Source: Halobacteriales archaeon QS_5_70_15 (GTDB lineage Archaea > Halobacteriota > Halobacteria > Halobacteriales > Haloarculaceae). From it: a stretch of 42,627 nt of DNA. The notes beneath the pieces are model-generated. The model did no database searches. It was given only the letters and a program-made list of their open reading frames with translations, and was not told the origin of the DNA. The position numbers and the translations under genes are program-made. How positions within the stretch are numbered: position 1 is the first letter of the stretch; each line of letters opens with the position of its first letter. The DNA lies in contig PXRQ01000095.1 of assembly GCA_003022005.1 (NCBI GenBank), positions 1 to 42,627 on the forward strand, given 5' to 3'. This document shows, piece by piece, positions 1 to 9,359 of this stretch.

Positions 1-855
<855 letters not shown>

Positions 856-856
856 C

Positions 857-2620
857 TCAGTACTTCTCCCTGAGTTCCTCGGTTATCTGTTCCTCGACCT
901 CCTCGACGAACGCCTCGTACTCGTCGTTCGGGGTCGTGCTGATGCGGTTGAGCCGCGGGGCCCCGTCGATGGACTGGATCTCCTCGACGGGGACGCCGGC
1001 GTCCAGCGCCCGGAACGCCTCGTCGTTGAACGTCTTGATGGCGGTCAGGATGCCGTAGGTCTTCTCCGGCGGGCAGTAGCGGTCCACGTCGTGGAGCGCG
1101 TTCTGCTGGAGCCACGCCTCCCGGAGGTAGCGGGCCACCTCGAGGGTGAGCTGCTGGTCCTCCGGCAGGGCGTCCTTCCCCACGAGCTGGACGATCTCCT
1201 GGAGCTCGCCCTCCTCGTCGAGCGTGTCGATGGCCCACTGTCGGGTTTCGGGCCAGTCATCGTCGACGTGCTCGACGAACCACGGGTCGAGCTGATCGCG
1301 GTACAGCGAGTAGGACTCGTCCCAGTTGATCGCCGGGAAGTGCCGGCGCTCGGCGAGGTCGGCGTCCAGCGCCCAGAACGTCTTCACGATGCGCAGCGTG
1401 TTCTGCGTGACCGGCTCGGAGAAGTCACCGCCCGGCGGCGAGACCGCCCCGATGACCGAGATCGACCCCTCGGAGCCGTTCAGGTTGTCGAAGTAGCCGG
1501 CCCGCTCGTAGAACTGCGAGAGCCGGGCGGCCAGGTACGCGGGGTAGCCCTCCTCGCCGGGCATCTCCTCCAGCCGCGAGGAGATCTCCCGCATCGCCTC
1601 GGCCCACCGCGAGGTCGAGTCGGCCATCAGCGCCACGTCGTAGCCCATGTCGCGGTAGTACTCCGCGATGGTGATGCCCGTGTAGACGCAGGACTCCCGG
1701 GCGGCGACGGGCATGTTCGACGTGTTGGCGATGAGGCAGGTCCGGGCCATCAGCGCGTTCCCGGTCTGCGGGTCCGGCAGCTCCGGGAAGTCCTCGATGA
1801 CTTCCGTCATCTCGTTGCCCCGCTCGCCACAGCCGATGTAGACGACGATGTCGGCGTCGGCGAACTTCGCGAGGCTCTGCTGGGCGACCGTCTTGCCCGA
1901 GCCGAACGGCCCAGGAATCGCGGCGGTCCCGCCCTTCGCGAGCGGGAACAGCCCGTCGAGGATGCGCTGGCCCGACACCAGCGGCGTGTCCGGCGTCTTC
2001 TTGTCGACGGTGGGTCGGGGCTCCCGGACCGGCCACTCCTGGTGCATCGTCACCTCCTCGCCGGTGTCGAGTTCGACTACCGTGTCGGTGACGGAGAACG
2101 CGCCGGCCTCGATGGCGGCCACCTCGCCGCCCTCGGAGCCCGGCGGCAGGAGCACCTTGTGGTCGATGCTCTCGGTCTCGGGGACCGTCCCGAGGACGTC
2201 CCCGGCCTCGACATCGTCCCCGACCTCGACCTCGGGGGTGAACTCCCAGGTCCTCTCCAGGTCGATGCCGGGCGCGTCGACCCCGCGGTCGAGGAACGCG
2301 CCCATCTGCTCCTCGAGGACGTCGAGCGGGCGCTGGACCCCGTCGTAGATGCTGTCCATCATGCCCGGACCCAGGTCCACGGTCAGGGGCTCCCCGGTGT
2401 TCGCGACGGGTTCGCCCGGCGCGACGTCCGAGGTCTCCTCGTACACCTGGACGGTGGTCCGGTTCCCCTCGATCTCGATGACCTCGCCCATCAGCCCTTC
2501 GTCGCCGACGTAGACGACGTCGTTCATCCGGGCGTCGAGGTCCGTGGCGACCACGACCGGGCCGCTCACGCTCTCTATGACACCTTCGTCCGTGGTGTCG
2601 ACTTGTGTTGCCTGACTCAT
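857..2620 (-). CDS. atpA: A-type ATP synthase catalytic subunit A
   Basis: Catalytic nucleotide-binding subunit of the A1 head; makes ATP from ADP and phosphate driven by ion flow through the membrane sector. The 587-aa length is typical of the family. The Walker A motif GPFGSGKT is at about residues 237-244, preceded by the long non-homologous insertion region (about residues 115-200) that marks A/V-type catalytic subunits. [10 protein letters not shown] and [13 protein letters not shown] are conserved catalytic-site segments. The ATG at 2620 has a GGAGG ribosome binding site about 7 nt upstream, inside the end of atpF. Spacing to atpF and atpB is one base each, so translation is probably coupled. 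Confidence 0.98.
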   Translation of the reverse strand: MSQATQVDTTDEGVIESVSGPVVVATDLDARMNDVVYVGDEGLMGEVIEIEGNRTTVQVYEETSDVAPGEPVANTGEPLTVDLGPGMMDSIYDGVQRPLDVLEEQMGAFLDRGVDAPGIDLERTWEFTPEVEVGDDVEAGDVLGTVPETESIDHKVLLPPGSEGGEVAAIEAGAFSVTDTVVELDTGEEVTMHQEWPVREPRPTVDKKTPDTPLVSGQRILDGLFPLAKGGTAAIPGPFGSGKTVAQQSLAKFADADIVVYIGCGERGNEMTEVIEDFPELPDPQTGNALMARTCLIANTSNMPVAARESCVYTGITIAEYYRDMGYDVALMADSTSRWAEAMREISSRLEEMPGEEGYPAYLAARLSQFYERAGYFDNLNGSEGSISVIGAVSPPGGDFSEPVTQNTLRIVKTFWALDADLAERRHFPAINWDESYSLYRDQLDPWFVEHVDDDWPETRQWAIDTLDEEGELQEIVQLVGKDALPEDQQLTLEVARYLREAWLQQNALHDVDRYCPPEKTYGILTAIKTFNDEAFRALDAGVPVEEIQSIDGAPRLNRISTTPNDEYEAFVEEVEEQITEELREKY

Positions 2621-2621
2621 G

Positions 2622-2945
2622 TTAGTCCTCCGCCATCAGGTCGATCCCGATGGCCCGTTTGATCTGCTCCCGCAGGCCGCCGCTGCCGGCCTCGCCGCCG
2701 AGCGTCACCAGCACCGGTTCGACGCTCGCCTCGACGCGCTGCCGGACGTTCCGGGAGAGGAACTCGAGGTCCTCGTCGTTCATCACGACGATGCCGACGT
2801 CGTCGTCCTCGAGCATTCCCTCGACGGCCTCGTCCATCCGTTCCGGTTTCTCCTCCGGCGGGACGTTCGCGAACTTGCGGACGCCCGCCAGCCGGAAGCC
2901 GGTGGTGAACTCCGGGCTCCCGACGACGCCGATCTCCTGGCTCAT
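2622..2945 (-). CDS. atpF: A-type ATP synthase subunit F
   Basis: Small central-stalk subunit (107 aa) that binds the rotor subunit and the A3B3 head. The sequence begins [21 protein letters not shown], the typical start of the NtpF/AtpF fold, followed by [16 protein letters not shown] and a short Lys/Glu-rich end. It lies 10 nt downstream of atpC and one base upstream of atpA. The ATG at 2945 is the first start in the frame and gives the normal family length. Confidence 0.96.
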   Translation of the reverse strand: MSQEIGVVGSPEFTTGFRLAGVRKFANVPPEEKPERMDEAVEGMLEDDDVGIVVMNDEDLEFLSRNVRQRVEASVEPVLVTLGGEAGSGGLREQIKRAIGIDLMAED

Positions 2946-2955
2946 CGGTCCACCC

Positions 2956-4017
2956 TCATTGTATCACCAGTTCCTCCTCGATGCGTTCGTCGTCCAGCCC
3001 GGCCTCGCGACCCCGGGCGATCGCCCGGATGTTCTCGACCTCCCGCTCCTTGGCGAGGACGTACGCGAGGACGGGGCAGATCGACAGGGGGTAGCGGTTC
3101 GAGAGCGTCTCGGAGTACTCCAGCAGCGCCACGTCCAGCGCGTGCTCGAACTCGACGAGGCTCTCCGCCTCCTCGAGCGCGTCGAGCGCCTCCTCGAGGT
3201 CGTCGCCGTACGGCGAGGCCCGGACTCGCGCGACGAGTTCGTCCATGTTCCCGACGAGGCTCCGGAGCTCCGCGGGGTCGAACAGCCGGCCGCCCTCGAT
3301 GAAGTAGTCGGCCGGGTCGACGTCCACGCCCGAGCGGGCGATGCGCAGCCCGTTCAGCACGTTCCGGAAGTCGATCTCCGCGCGGACGAACTCGATGTAG
3401 AGCTCCTCGGCGCGGTCCGGGTCGCCCGGGAGGTTCCCGGCGAGGTTCTCGTAGAACGCCCGGTCGACCGCGTTCTCCAGCGGGACGAGCACGCCCTCTG
3501 CCTCGTAGTCGTCGAGCGCTTCGGGAAGCCCATCGCCGAACATCGTCCGGTCGAGCAGGTCGACGACCTCCTCGATCGACTCCGCGCCGAGCAGCCGGTC
3601 GAGCAGTTCCTCCGAGAGCTCGCCGGCCTCGATGAGGTCGTCCTCGACGGCCTGTCGGTCGGCCCCGGAGTAGATGCCCCGCAGCACGGTCTTGACGTTC
3701 CAGGCGTCGAACTTCCGGAGGTAGCGGGCGACGTAGTCGTACAGCGGGCCGTCGGCCCACCGCAGCAGGTCCTCGAAGTGCTTGGCGAGGTTGCGGTTCA
3801 GCGCGTACTCCACGAGGTCGACCCCCGAGTAGCGTGCGCCGAGCGCGTTCATTTCGGCCTCGTACTCCGACTCCTCCATGAACCGGGCGATCTCGCCGGT
3901 CCCCATCCGGACGAGCTTGCGGTAGTCGTCCTCGTCGAACAGCGACGCCCGCCGGGAGCGTACACGGGCGGTGACGTACTCGTAGTTCGAACTCCCACCG
4001 CTGGCTCGGGCGCTCAT
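2956..4017 (-). CDS. atpC: A-type ATP synthase subunit C
   Basis: Subunit C (the V-ATPase d homologue, 353 aa) is the adaptor that couples the membrane c-ring to the central stalk. The protein is largely helical, with the family pattern YVTARVRSRRASLFDEDDYR near the N-terminus and a DRAFYENL segment mid-protein. The ATG at 4017 overlaps the atpE stop by 4 nt (ATGA), so translational coupling is likely. Length and start match the family; no lesion seen. Confidence 0.96.
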   Translation of the reverse strand: MSARASGGSSNYEYVTARVRSRRASLFDEDDYRKLVRMGTGEIARFMEESEYEAEMNALGARYSGVDLVEYALNRNLAKHFEDLLRWADGPLYDYVARYLRKFDAWNVKTVLRGIYSGADRQAVEDDLIEAGELSEELLDRLLGAESIEEVVDLLDRTMFGDGLPEALDDYEAEGVLVPLENAVDRAFYENLAGNLPGDPDRAEELYIEFVRAEIDFRNVLNGLRIARSGVDVDPADYFIEGGRLFDPAELRSLVGNMDELVARVRASPYGDDLEEALDALEEAESLVEFEHALDVALLEYSETLSNRYPLSICPVLAYVLAKEREVENIRAIARGREAGLDDERIEEELVIQ

Positions 4018-4601
4018 TGCTCGAACAACCTGTCGGAGATCCCCCGGAGGTTCCCGTCCCAGACCGCCTCGAGGACGGAGTCGAACGTGTTGTTCACCCG
4101 GACCCGCGAGGCGTCGCTCTCGACGACCACGCCGCCGAGGCAGTCGTACTCGCCGGCGTACTCGAACCCCTCGTACTCGTCGTCCTCGAGGATCGACTCG
4201 ATCAGCTCCCGGTCCTCGGCGCGGCCGTACACCCGGGCCGAATCGACGTCCTCGAACTCCGTGGCGGCCGCGTCCAGCAGTTCGCGGGTGAGCTCCTCGC
4301 GGTTCTCGCCCTCGAGCCCGGCGATGGCGGCTTCGGTCTCCTCGCGGACCTCGGCGAGCACCGACCGGCGGGCCTCGAGCCGGGCCTGCTTGGCCTCCAG
4401 CTTCGCCGAGGAGAGGGTCTGCTCGCGCTCCTGTTCGATCTGCCGCTCGACCTCCCGTTCGGCCTCCTCGCGGATCCCCTCGGCGTCGGCCTCCGCGTCG
4501 GCGACGATCTCCTCGGCCCGCTCGTCGGCCTCCTCGAGAATTTCTGTCGCACGCGCGCGCGCTCCCTCTCGGATGTCCTCCGTTACTGTCTCAAGACTCA
4601 T
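4014..4601 (-). CDS. atpE: A-type ATP synthase subunit E
   Basis: Peripheral-stalk subunit (195 aa) that pairs with subunit H as a coiled coil and holds the A3B3 head against rotation. Residues about 10-105 are a long uninterrupted helix rich in Glu, Ala and Arg with heptad and hendecad spacing, followed by a globular C-terminal domain carrying LGGVVVESDASRVRVNNTFD, typical of NtpE. It follows atpK by 21 nt and overlaps atpC by 4 nt. Confidence 0.96.
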   Translation of the reverse strand: MSLETVTEDIREGARARATEILEEADERAEEIVADAEADAEGIREEAEREVERQIEQEREQTLSSAKLEAKQARLEARRSVLAEVREETEAAIAGLEGENREELTRELLDAAATEFEDVDSARVYGRAEDRELIESILEDDEYEGFEYAGEYDCLGGVVVESDASRVRVNNTFDSVLEAVWDGNLRGISDRLFEQ

Positions 4602-4622
4602 TGGTTGGATACCCGGACCGGA

Positions 4623-4886
4623 TCAGACGATGAAGACGACGACCAGTGCCAGGATCACGAGGGTCTCGGGCAGCACCGTGAAAATGAGTCCACGGCCGAA
4701 CATGTCGTCGTCCTCCGCCACGGCACCGACCGCGGCAGCACCGATCCCCCGCTCGGCGATGCCCGCACCGAGCGCGGCGAGCCCGACCGCGAGCGCCGCG
4801 CCGGCCGCCGGCGGGACGGCGGCTGTTTCTGCTTGCAGTACGAACAGGTCGGAGATCACGGCGACGAGTTCGATGAGTCCAATCAT
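4623..4886 (-). CDS. atpK: A-type ATP synthase subunit K (c-ring proteolipid)
   Basis: Rotor-ring proteolipid (87 aa) of the membrane sector; each copy carries one ion. Two hydrophobic hairpin helices are visible: the first is about residues 27-57, with the small-residue pattern AALAVGLAALGAGIAERGIG, and the second about 64-87. The LPETLVI motif places the ion-binding glutamate at about residue 74 in the second helix, within the family's single-hairpin architecture. The ATG at 4886 is chosen because the upstream reading frame is Arg-rich non-coding spacer and because a purine-rich AGAAGGA site and a TATA box precede it. It is the only gene of the operon with a large upstream gap. Confidence 0.95.
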   Translation of the reverse strand: MIGLIELVAVISDLFVLQAETAAVPPAAGAALAVGLAALGAGIAERGIGAAAVGAVAEDDDMFGRGLIFTVLPETLVILALVVVFIV

Positions 4887-5259
4887 GGTTTTCTGGTTCC
4901 TTCTGGCTGCTCTCCAGACGGGAGGACATGCCCGGACGGACCCAATAAAACTTCCCAAATCGCCCCCGGCCGGGAGCCGGCCGTAGAGGGGCACGAGCGG
5001 TCGACTCGTGGTGCCGTTCGGGCTCACTACCCGGCGACGAGCGGCCGGGAGAGGGAACCGAATGCGGCGGTCGACAGCCCCGAACGGAGCGAGATCGGTC
5101 GGAGCGGCCCGGGACAACCGGAGCGAAACCGAACGGAACGGACCGATCGGAGCCGGGGTCCCGGCCCCGCCGAGGCGTCATACGGTCGTGCGTAACGATG
5201 TACCGGTGATCGCAGAACCGGGCCGAGCGATAACCGGTAAAGGAATACGCACGACCGTA
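4887..5259. other. 373-bp gap between atpI and atpK
   Basis: No coding sequence is supported here; frames crossing it are Arg/Pro-rich. It contains a candidate minus-strand promoter for atpK near 4944-4953 and, at its far end, a nested palindrome (5180-5260) that begins at the atpI stop codon. In an operon whose other genes touch or overlap, this gap stands out. Confidence 0.75.
4944..4953 (-). promoter_or_regulatory. Candidate atpK promoter (TATA box)
   Basis: Read on the minus strand this is AGTTTTATTG, an AT-rich island in very GC-rich spacer. Transcription starting about 25 nt downstream would give a leader of roughly 35 nt before the atpK ATG at 4886, including a purine-rich AGAAGGA site. 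It could supply extra atpK transcript independently of the operon promoter. Inferred from sequence only. Confidence 0.5.
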
Positions 5260-5260
5260 T
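5180..5260. repeat. Nested palindrome, copy 1
   Basis: Outer arms of 15 bp (5180-5194 and 5246-5260) are perfect inverted repeats. An inner pair (5201-5213 and 5227-5239) pairs 12 of 13 positions. The element starts at the TGA of atpI and lies in the atpI-atpK gap. A related copy in inverted orientation is at 17904-17984; the 8-bp cores TCGTGCGT/ACGCACGA span exactly 69 bp in both. Transcribed RNA could fold into one long interrupted hairpin. It may be a MITE-like or REP-like dispersed element or an RNA processing or termination signal. Confidence 0.8.
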
Positions 5261-7626
5261 CAATCCTCTGTCGTGTACGTCCGCTCGTAGCCGAACGGCG
5301 CGAAGGCGCGACCGCCGCCCTCGAAGAACTTCCCGAAGAACTCGACGTACTCGAGACGGACCGCCTGCAGGCCGGCGCTCGTGATGCCGAGGACCATCAC
5401 CAGCAGGTGGCCCAGGACGAGGATGACGATGCCGACGAGGACCCACAGGATCCCCCCGTGGAGCAGCCCGCCGAACATGATCTCGGCGACCTCGTGGCCG
5501 TGGTACTCCACCCCCGTCGCCGCGGGCATCCCGCCGGTGCCGAAGTGCCAGGCGCCCTCGGCGTCGACGTACACCCCGAAGAACAGGAGGTTGACCACGA
5601 ACGCCATCCCGGCCTTCGCCAGTAACACCGCGGCGATCCGCGTGTACGAGAGGACGTTCACGAGCACGTTCAGGAACTCGACGCCCTCGATCGGCTCGCC
5701 GTAGAGCAGTAGGACCAGCCCCACGAGGAAGACCGCGAGGCCGACGAGCCCCACGACCGACGGGAAGCCGGCGAAGCCGAACGCGAACGGATGGCCGTTG
5801 AAGACGCTGTCGGCGCCGTAGAGTAGGTCGGGCGCCGAGCCGGACGCGCCGGCGAGTATCCACGCCCACAGCCCGAACAGCATCAGCAGCCACGAGCCGC
5901 TCTCGAGCATCGCGTCCTCGAACCCGTGGTCGAGGTTCTCGTAGAAGTCGAAGATCCAGCCCACCGCGAGGTGAACGATGCCGGCGAGCAGGCTGATCAC
6001 CAGCCAGCCGAGCGCCCAGTCGGCGTGCTCGGGCGAGAGCCCCTTGTGCAGCGGCGGGGTCCCCCAGACGATCTCGCCGAGCTGGTGGAGCCCGAAGAAC
6101 TCGCCGTACAGCACGCCGAACAGGATCGTGAACGCGCCCGACCAGAGACCGATGCCGCCGAGCGCCCGGAGCACGTCGCTCTCCAGCCGCGTGTACATCA
6201 GGTAGCCCAGCGCGACGTAGATGAGCCCGTAACCGACGTCGCCGATCATGAACCCGAAGAACAGCGGGAAGGTGAGGAACAGGACGACCGTCGGGTCGAG
6301 TTCGGAGTACTTCGGCCGGTTGATGATCTCCACGAGCGCCTCGAACGGCTTGGCCGGTCCGGGGTTGTCCTGGATGACCGGCGGCTCGCTGTCGCTCATC
6401 GGACGGTCCCCGCCGTGGGCGTGACCGCCGTCGGAGCGGGGCTCCGTGGAGGCTCGGCTCGCTCCGCTCGCCCCGCCGCCGTCCGGTACGATCTCCTCGT
6501 CGTCCGTCCCGCTCGCCGCGGTCCCCTCGCTCCGGTCGGACCGGAGGTCGGTCGACCTCCCGGTCGGCTCGCCCCCGTCCGTGACGGTTCCGCCGTCAGC
6601 GGCCGTCGGGTCGCCGCCGGGCGCGCCGCCGCCGACCTCCTCGCGGTCGGTCGCGTGGCCCTCGCCGTCGTAGTCCGCCCGCTCCAGCTCCTCGACCTCG
6701 ACGTGGTCGCCGACGGCGTCATGGAGCCCCTCGACGAGGTCGACGAACCGCTCGGTGGGGATCCAGCCCTCGGCGACGAACGCGTTCTCGGTCGTGGCAA
6801 AGGAGAGCGGCGCCTCCCGCTTCTGGACCTCGATGGCGAGCTGCTCCTCGGCCGCGAGGAGGAAGCCCCACACCTCGGCGCGGACCTCCTCGAGCTCGCT
6901 CTCGACGGTCGAGAGTGTCGACTCCAGTTCGCGGCGGCGCTGGTCCAGCGCGTCGACGTACGCCTCCGGGTCGACGGCGTCCCCGCCGACCGCCTCGCGG
7001 ACCGTCTCGAGGTCGGGCACCTCGACGGCCGAGAACCGGGCCCCGACGAGCGCGTCCGAGAGGTCGACGTCCGGGTAGGCGAACACCGCCAGCGCGTCGC
7101 CCTCGCCGCTCCCGGAGAACACCTCGAACTGTTCGATGCCCGCCACGTCGCCGAGCTCGCGCTTGACCGCCGCCTCGTCGCCCTCGCCGACGGCGACCGA
7201 GAGGTTCTCGTAGCCCGAGAGCAGGTCGAGGTCGATGCCGAGCTCAACGAACGGCTCGACGGCGGCGACCCGCTCCTCGATCGAGCGGAGCTCGTCACCG
7301 ATGTCGTCGCGCCGATCGTCGAGCTCGTTGACCCGCCCGCGCACGTCCTCGAGTTCGGTCTCGATCTCCTCGCCGGAGACGATGCGCGCCGGACCCGCGT
7401 CGGCCTCCTCGACGTCGAGGATGGACTTCAGCGCCCGGACGGTGACGAGCTTCTCGGCGGCCTCGTCGGCGCCCTCGGTCGGGTCGCCGGGGTCGAACCC
7501 CTCCCAGGCGCCGTCGTAATCGGTCACGTGGACGACGTTGAGGTCGTGGACCGCCTCGATCGCCTCCTCCATCACGCGCTTGGATCCCGTCACCGAGACC
7601 CGGCTCATCCGCTCAGGTCTGAGCAT
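5260..7626 (-). CDS. atpI: A-type ATP synthase subunit I (a-subunit homologue)
   Basis: Membrane stator subunit (788 aa) forming the ion half-channels beside the c-ring. The N-terminal cytoplasmic half (about residues 1-318) has two coiled-coil stretches near 85-125 and 225-265. The C-terminal half (about 440-785) carries the multi-span membrane domain with FPLFFGFMIGDVGYGL and NVLSYTRIAAVLLAKAGMA, where the conserved Arg acts in ion transfer. Between them, residues about 319-418 are a Gly/Asp/Ser-rich disordered stretch not usual in the family as I know it. The start at 7626 is preferred over the Met at 7608 because GAGGAGG lies 6 nt upstream of it, within the end of atpH, which it overlaps by 14 nt. 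Confidence 0.95.
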   Translation of the reverse strand: MLRPERMSRVSVTGSKRVMEEAIEAVHDLNVVHVTDYDGAWEGFDPGDPTEGADEAAEKLVTVRALKSILDVEEADAGPARIVSGEEIETELEDVRGRVNELDDRRDDIGDELRSIEERVAAVEPFVELGIDLDLLSGYENLSVAVGEGDEAAVKRELGDVAGIEQFEVFSGSGEGDALAVFAYPDVDLSDALVGARFSAVEVPDLETVREAVGGDAVDPEAYVDALDQRRRELESTLSTVESELEEVRAEVWGFLLAAEEQLAIEVQKREAPLSFATTENAFVAEGWIPTERFVDLVEGLHDAVGDHVEVEELERADYDGEGHATDREEVGGGAPGGDPTAADGGTVTDGGEPTGRSTDLRSDRSEGTAASGTDDEEIVPDGGGASGASRASTEPRSDGGHAHGGDRPMSDSEPPVIQDNPGPAKPFEALVEIINRPKYSELDPTVVLFLTFPLFFGFMIGDVGYGLIYVALGYLMYTRLESDVLRALGGIGLWSGAFTILFGVLYGEFFGLHQLGEIVWGTPPLHKGLSPEHADWALGWLVISLLAGIVHLAVGWIFDFYENLDHGFEDAMLESGSWLLMLFGLWAWILAGASGSAPDLLYGADSVFNGHPFAFGFAGFPSVVGLVGLAVFLVGLVLLLYGEPIEGVEFLNVLVNVLSYTRIAAVLLAKAGMAFVVNLLFFGVYVDAEGAWHFGTGGMPAATGVEYHGHEVAEIMFGGLLHGGILWVLVGIVILVLGHLLVMVLGITSAGLQAVRLEYVEFFGKFFEGGGRAFAPFGYERTYTTED

Positions 7627-7945
7627 GCACCGCCTCCTCGAAGCGGTCGACCACGTGCTCGACCACCTCGTCGGTCCGCTCGCGGGCGCTCGCCTCCAGC
7701 GCCTCGCGCTCGGCCTCGCCCTCGGCGAGGATGGTCTCGCGCTCCTGCTCGATCTCCGCCCGCGCCTCGGACAGGCGCTCCTCGCGCATCCCCTCGGCCT
7801 CCTCGCGGGCCTCCTCGCGGATGCGCTCGGCCTCCTCGCGGGCCGCCTTGATCCGTTCCTCCCGGTCGGCCTCCGCCTCGGCCACGATCCCGTCGGCCTC
7901 GGCCTCCGCCTCCCGGATCCGGGTTAGAACCTCGGGCCTCGCCAT
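7613..7945 (-). CDS. atpH: A-type ATP synthase subunit H
   Basis: Peripheral-stalk partner of subunit E (110 aa), the first gene of the operon. From MARPEVLTRIREAEAEADG onward it is almost one continuous Glu/Ala/Arg helix, the right-handed coiled coil expected of AhaH/AtpH. The ATG at 7945 is used rather than the longer frame beginning at 8017, because the extra 24 residues are not helical, and because a TATA box at 7975-7982 would place transcription initiation inside that extension. Confidence 0.92.
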   Translation of the reverse strand: MARPEVLTRIREAEAEADGIVAEAEADREERIKAAREEAERIREEAREEAEGMREERLSEARAEIEQERETILAEGEAEREALEASARERTDEVVEHVVDRFEEAVHAQT

Positions 7946-7974
7946 GTTCGTATCGTCCGGCGTTTGCGTCACCG

Positions 7975-7982
7975 CATATATG
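7975..7982 (-). promoter_or_regulatory. Promoter of the ATP synthase operon
   Basis: CATATATG is the only strong TATA box upstream of atpH, centred about 34 nt before its ATG at 7945. This predicts a leader of about 5-12 nt. It drives the minus strand; the methyltransferase gene starts about 110 bp away on the other strand. Confidence 0.7.
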
Positions 7983-8090
7983 GTAGTTGCGAAACCCCGC
8001 GTGTCGGCGCGGGCCACGAGCGCGGCGACGAGGACGGAAGCGGTGCCGATTCCGGGGGTGTTATGCCCGCCGAGGGGCTACTCGACGGCG

Positions 8091-8789
8091 ATGGGCATCC
8101 TCGAGGACAAGGCGCGGGCACGCCTCTTTTACAAGTACCTCTCGAAGGTGTACGACGAGGTGAACCCGTTCATCTGGGACGAGGAGATGCGCGACGAGGC
8201 CCTCGAGTGGTTCGACGTCGGCCCCGAGGGCCTCGTCCTCGACGTGGGCTGCGGGACCGGGTTCGCCACCGAGGGGCTGCTCGAACACACCGAGCACGTC
8301 CACGGGCTGGACCAGTCGGTCCACCAGTTAGAGCGGGCGTTCGCGAAGTTCGGCAAGCGCGGCGCCGTGCGGTTCTACCGCGGCGACGCCGAACGGCTCC
8401 CGTTCGCGGACGACTCGTTCGACGCGCTCTGGTCGTCGGGCTCCATCGAGTACTGGCCGAACCCCGTCGCCGCGCTCCGGGAGTTCCGGCGGGTCGTGAA
8501 GCCCGGCGGGACGGTACTCGTCGTCGGGCCGGACTACCCGAACTCCACGCTCTTCGGGAAACTCGCCGACGCCATCATGCTGTTCTACGACGAGGAGGAG
8601 GCCGACCGGATGTTCGCCGAGGCCGGCTTCGAGACGTTCGAGCACCACATCCAGCAGCGCCGGCCCGGGAGCCCGCGCGCCATCACGACCGTCGCGACCG
8701 TCCCCGAGAGGGCGGAGGGCGACGGGTCGGACGCCGCGGCGGAGCGGGAGGAGCGGTCCGGGGCGGCCGACGACCCGGTCGAGGCCTGA
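8091..8789 (+). CDS. Class I SAM-dependent methyltransferase, quinone (UbiE/MPBQ)-like
   Basis: The 232-aa protein starts MGILEDKARARLFYKYLSKV. It has the SAM-binding motif I LDVGCGTGFA at about residues 50-59, an acidic ribose-binding position in HGLDQS, a GDAERLPF motif at 98-105, and a post-motif FRRVVKPGGTVLVVGPD. This arrangement is that of the UbiE/MPBQ methyltransferases that methylate prenyl-quinone rings; a role in menaquinone modification is likely but inferred. The last 25 or so residues are an acidic tail. The ATG at 8091 is favoured because GTTATGCC around 8060-8067 lies about 28 nt upstream, fitting a leaderless transcript; upstream in-frame sequence is not protein-like. Confidence 0.85.
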   Translation: MGILEDKARARLFYKYLSKVYDEVNPFIWDEEMRDEALEWFDVGPEGLVLDVGCGTGFATEGLLEHTEHVHGLDQSVHQLERAFAKFGKRGAVRFYRGDAERLPFADDSFDALWSSGSIEYWPNPVAALREFRRVVKPGGTVLVVGPDYPNSTLFGKLADAIMLFYDEEEADRMFAEAGFETFEHHIQQRRPGSPRAITTVATVPERAEGDGSDAAAEREERSGAADDPVEA

Positions 8790-8825
8790 TACTGAGGGCC
8801 GGGGGACCCCTTCCGTCCGGCTCGC

Positions 8826-9326
8826 TCACGCTCGGTCGGACAGCGTCGCCACTCGGCGGTCGTCGGCCGTGACCTCGACCACCACCCTGTCCCCGGGGTC
8901 GATCCCCGGCTCGTTCGTCGACGCGAGCCGAAGGCTCGCCCGCTCGCCCGCGGTCCACTCCGGGTCGGTGGCGGCGTTGAACGGGCCGATCGGGCCGGCA
9001 CGGAACCCGGGGGCGGCGAAGAACGGCACCGGCGGCTGGTGCTCGAGCGGCGTCCCCGCCACGCGAACCCGGATCGCGAGCCGGTCGGCGTCGAGCGGCG
9101 CGCCGCCGCGGTGGACGAGCGTCAGCCGGTCGGTCCCGGCGTCGACCGAGAGCGACAGGGCCGACGGCGACCGCCCGCCCGGAGCGTCGGCGGCGGAGCC
9201 GAATGCGGCGACCCCCACGACGGCCCCGAGCGCGACGGTCAGCCCGACGAGGAGGACGACACCCACGACGGGCGCGACGGCTCGGCGGTCCGGCGGTCCC
9301 CGGGGATCCCGGTGGGCACGGGTCAC
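8826..9326 (-). CDS. Archaeal type IV pilin N-terminal domain protein
   Basis: A 166-aa protein with a short Arg-rich leader, then DRRAVAPVVGVVLLVGLTVA, the hydrophobic segment of archaeal pilin-like (DUF1628) proteins that are processed and exported through the pilus pathway. The rest (about 45-166) is a predicted beta-rich extracellular domain with acidic surface residues. The initiation codon is GTG at 9326; a TTCAAG element about 26-30 nt upstream is a possible TATA box. It lies between the methyltransferase and a secreted DUF7096-type gene on the same strand. Assembly into a pilus or a free surface protein cannot be distinguished. Confidence 0.75.
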   Translation of the reverse strand: MTRAHRDPRGPPDRRAVAPVVGVVLLVGLTVALGAVVGVAAFGSAADAPGGRSPSALSLSVDAGTDRLTLVHRGGAPLDADRLAIRVRVAGTPLEHQPPVPFFAAPGFRAGPIGPFNAATDPEWTAGERASLRLASTNEPGIDPGDRVVVEVTADDRRVATLSDRA

Positions 9327-9359
9327 GCGGAGGGGTGGTCCCCTCCTCCCACTTGAACC

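Noticed and set aside
7946..8017. Longer atpH start at 8017
   Set aside because: The 24 extra residues are not part of the coiled coil and span the TATA box at 7975-7982.
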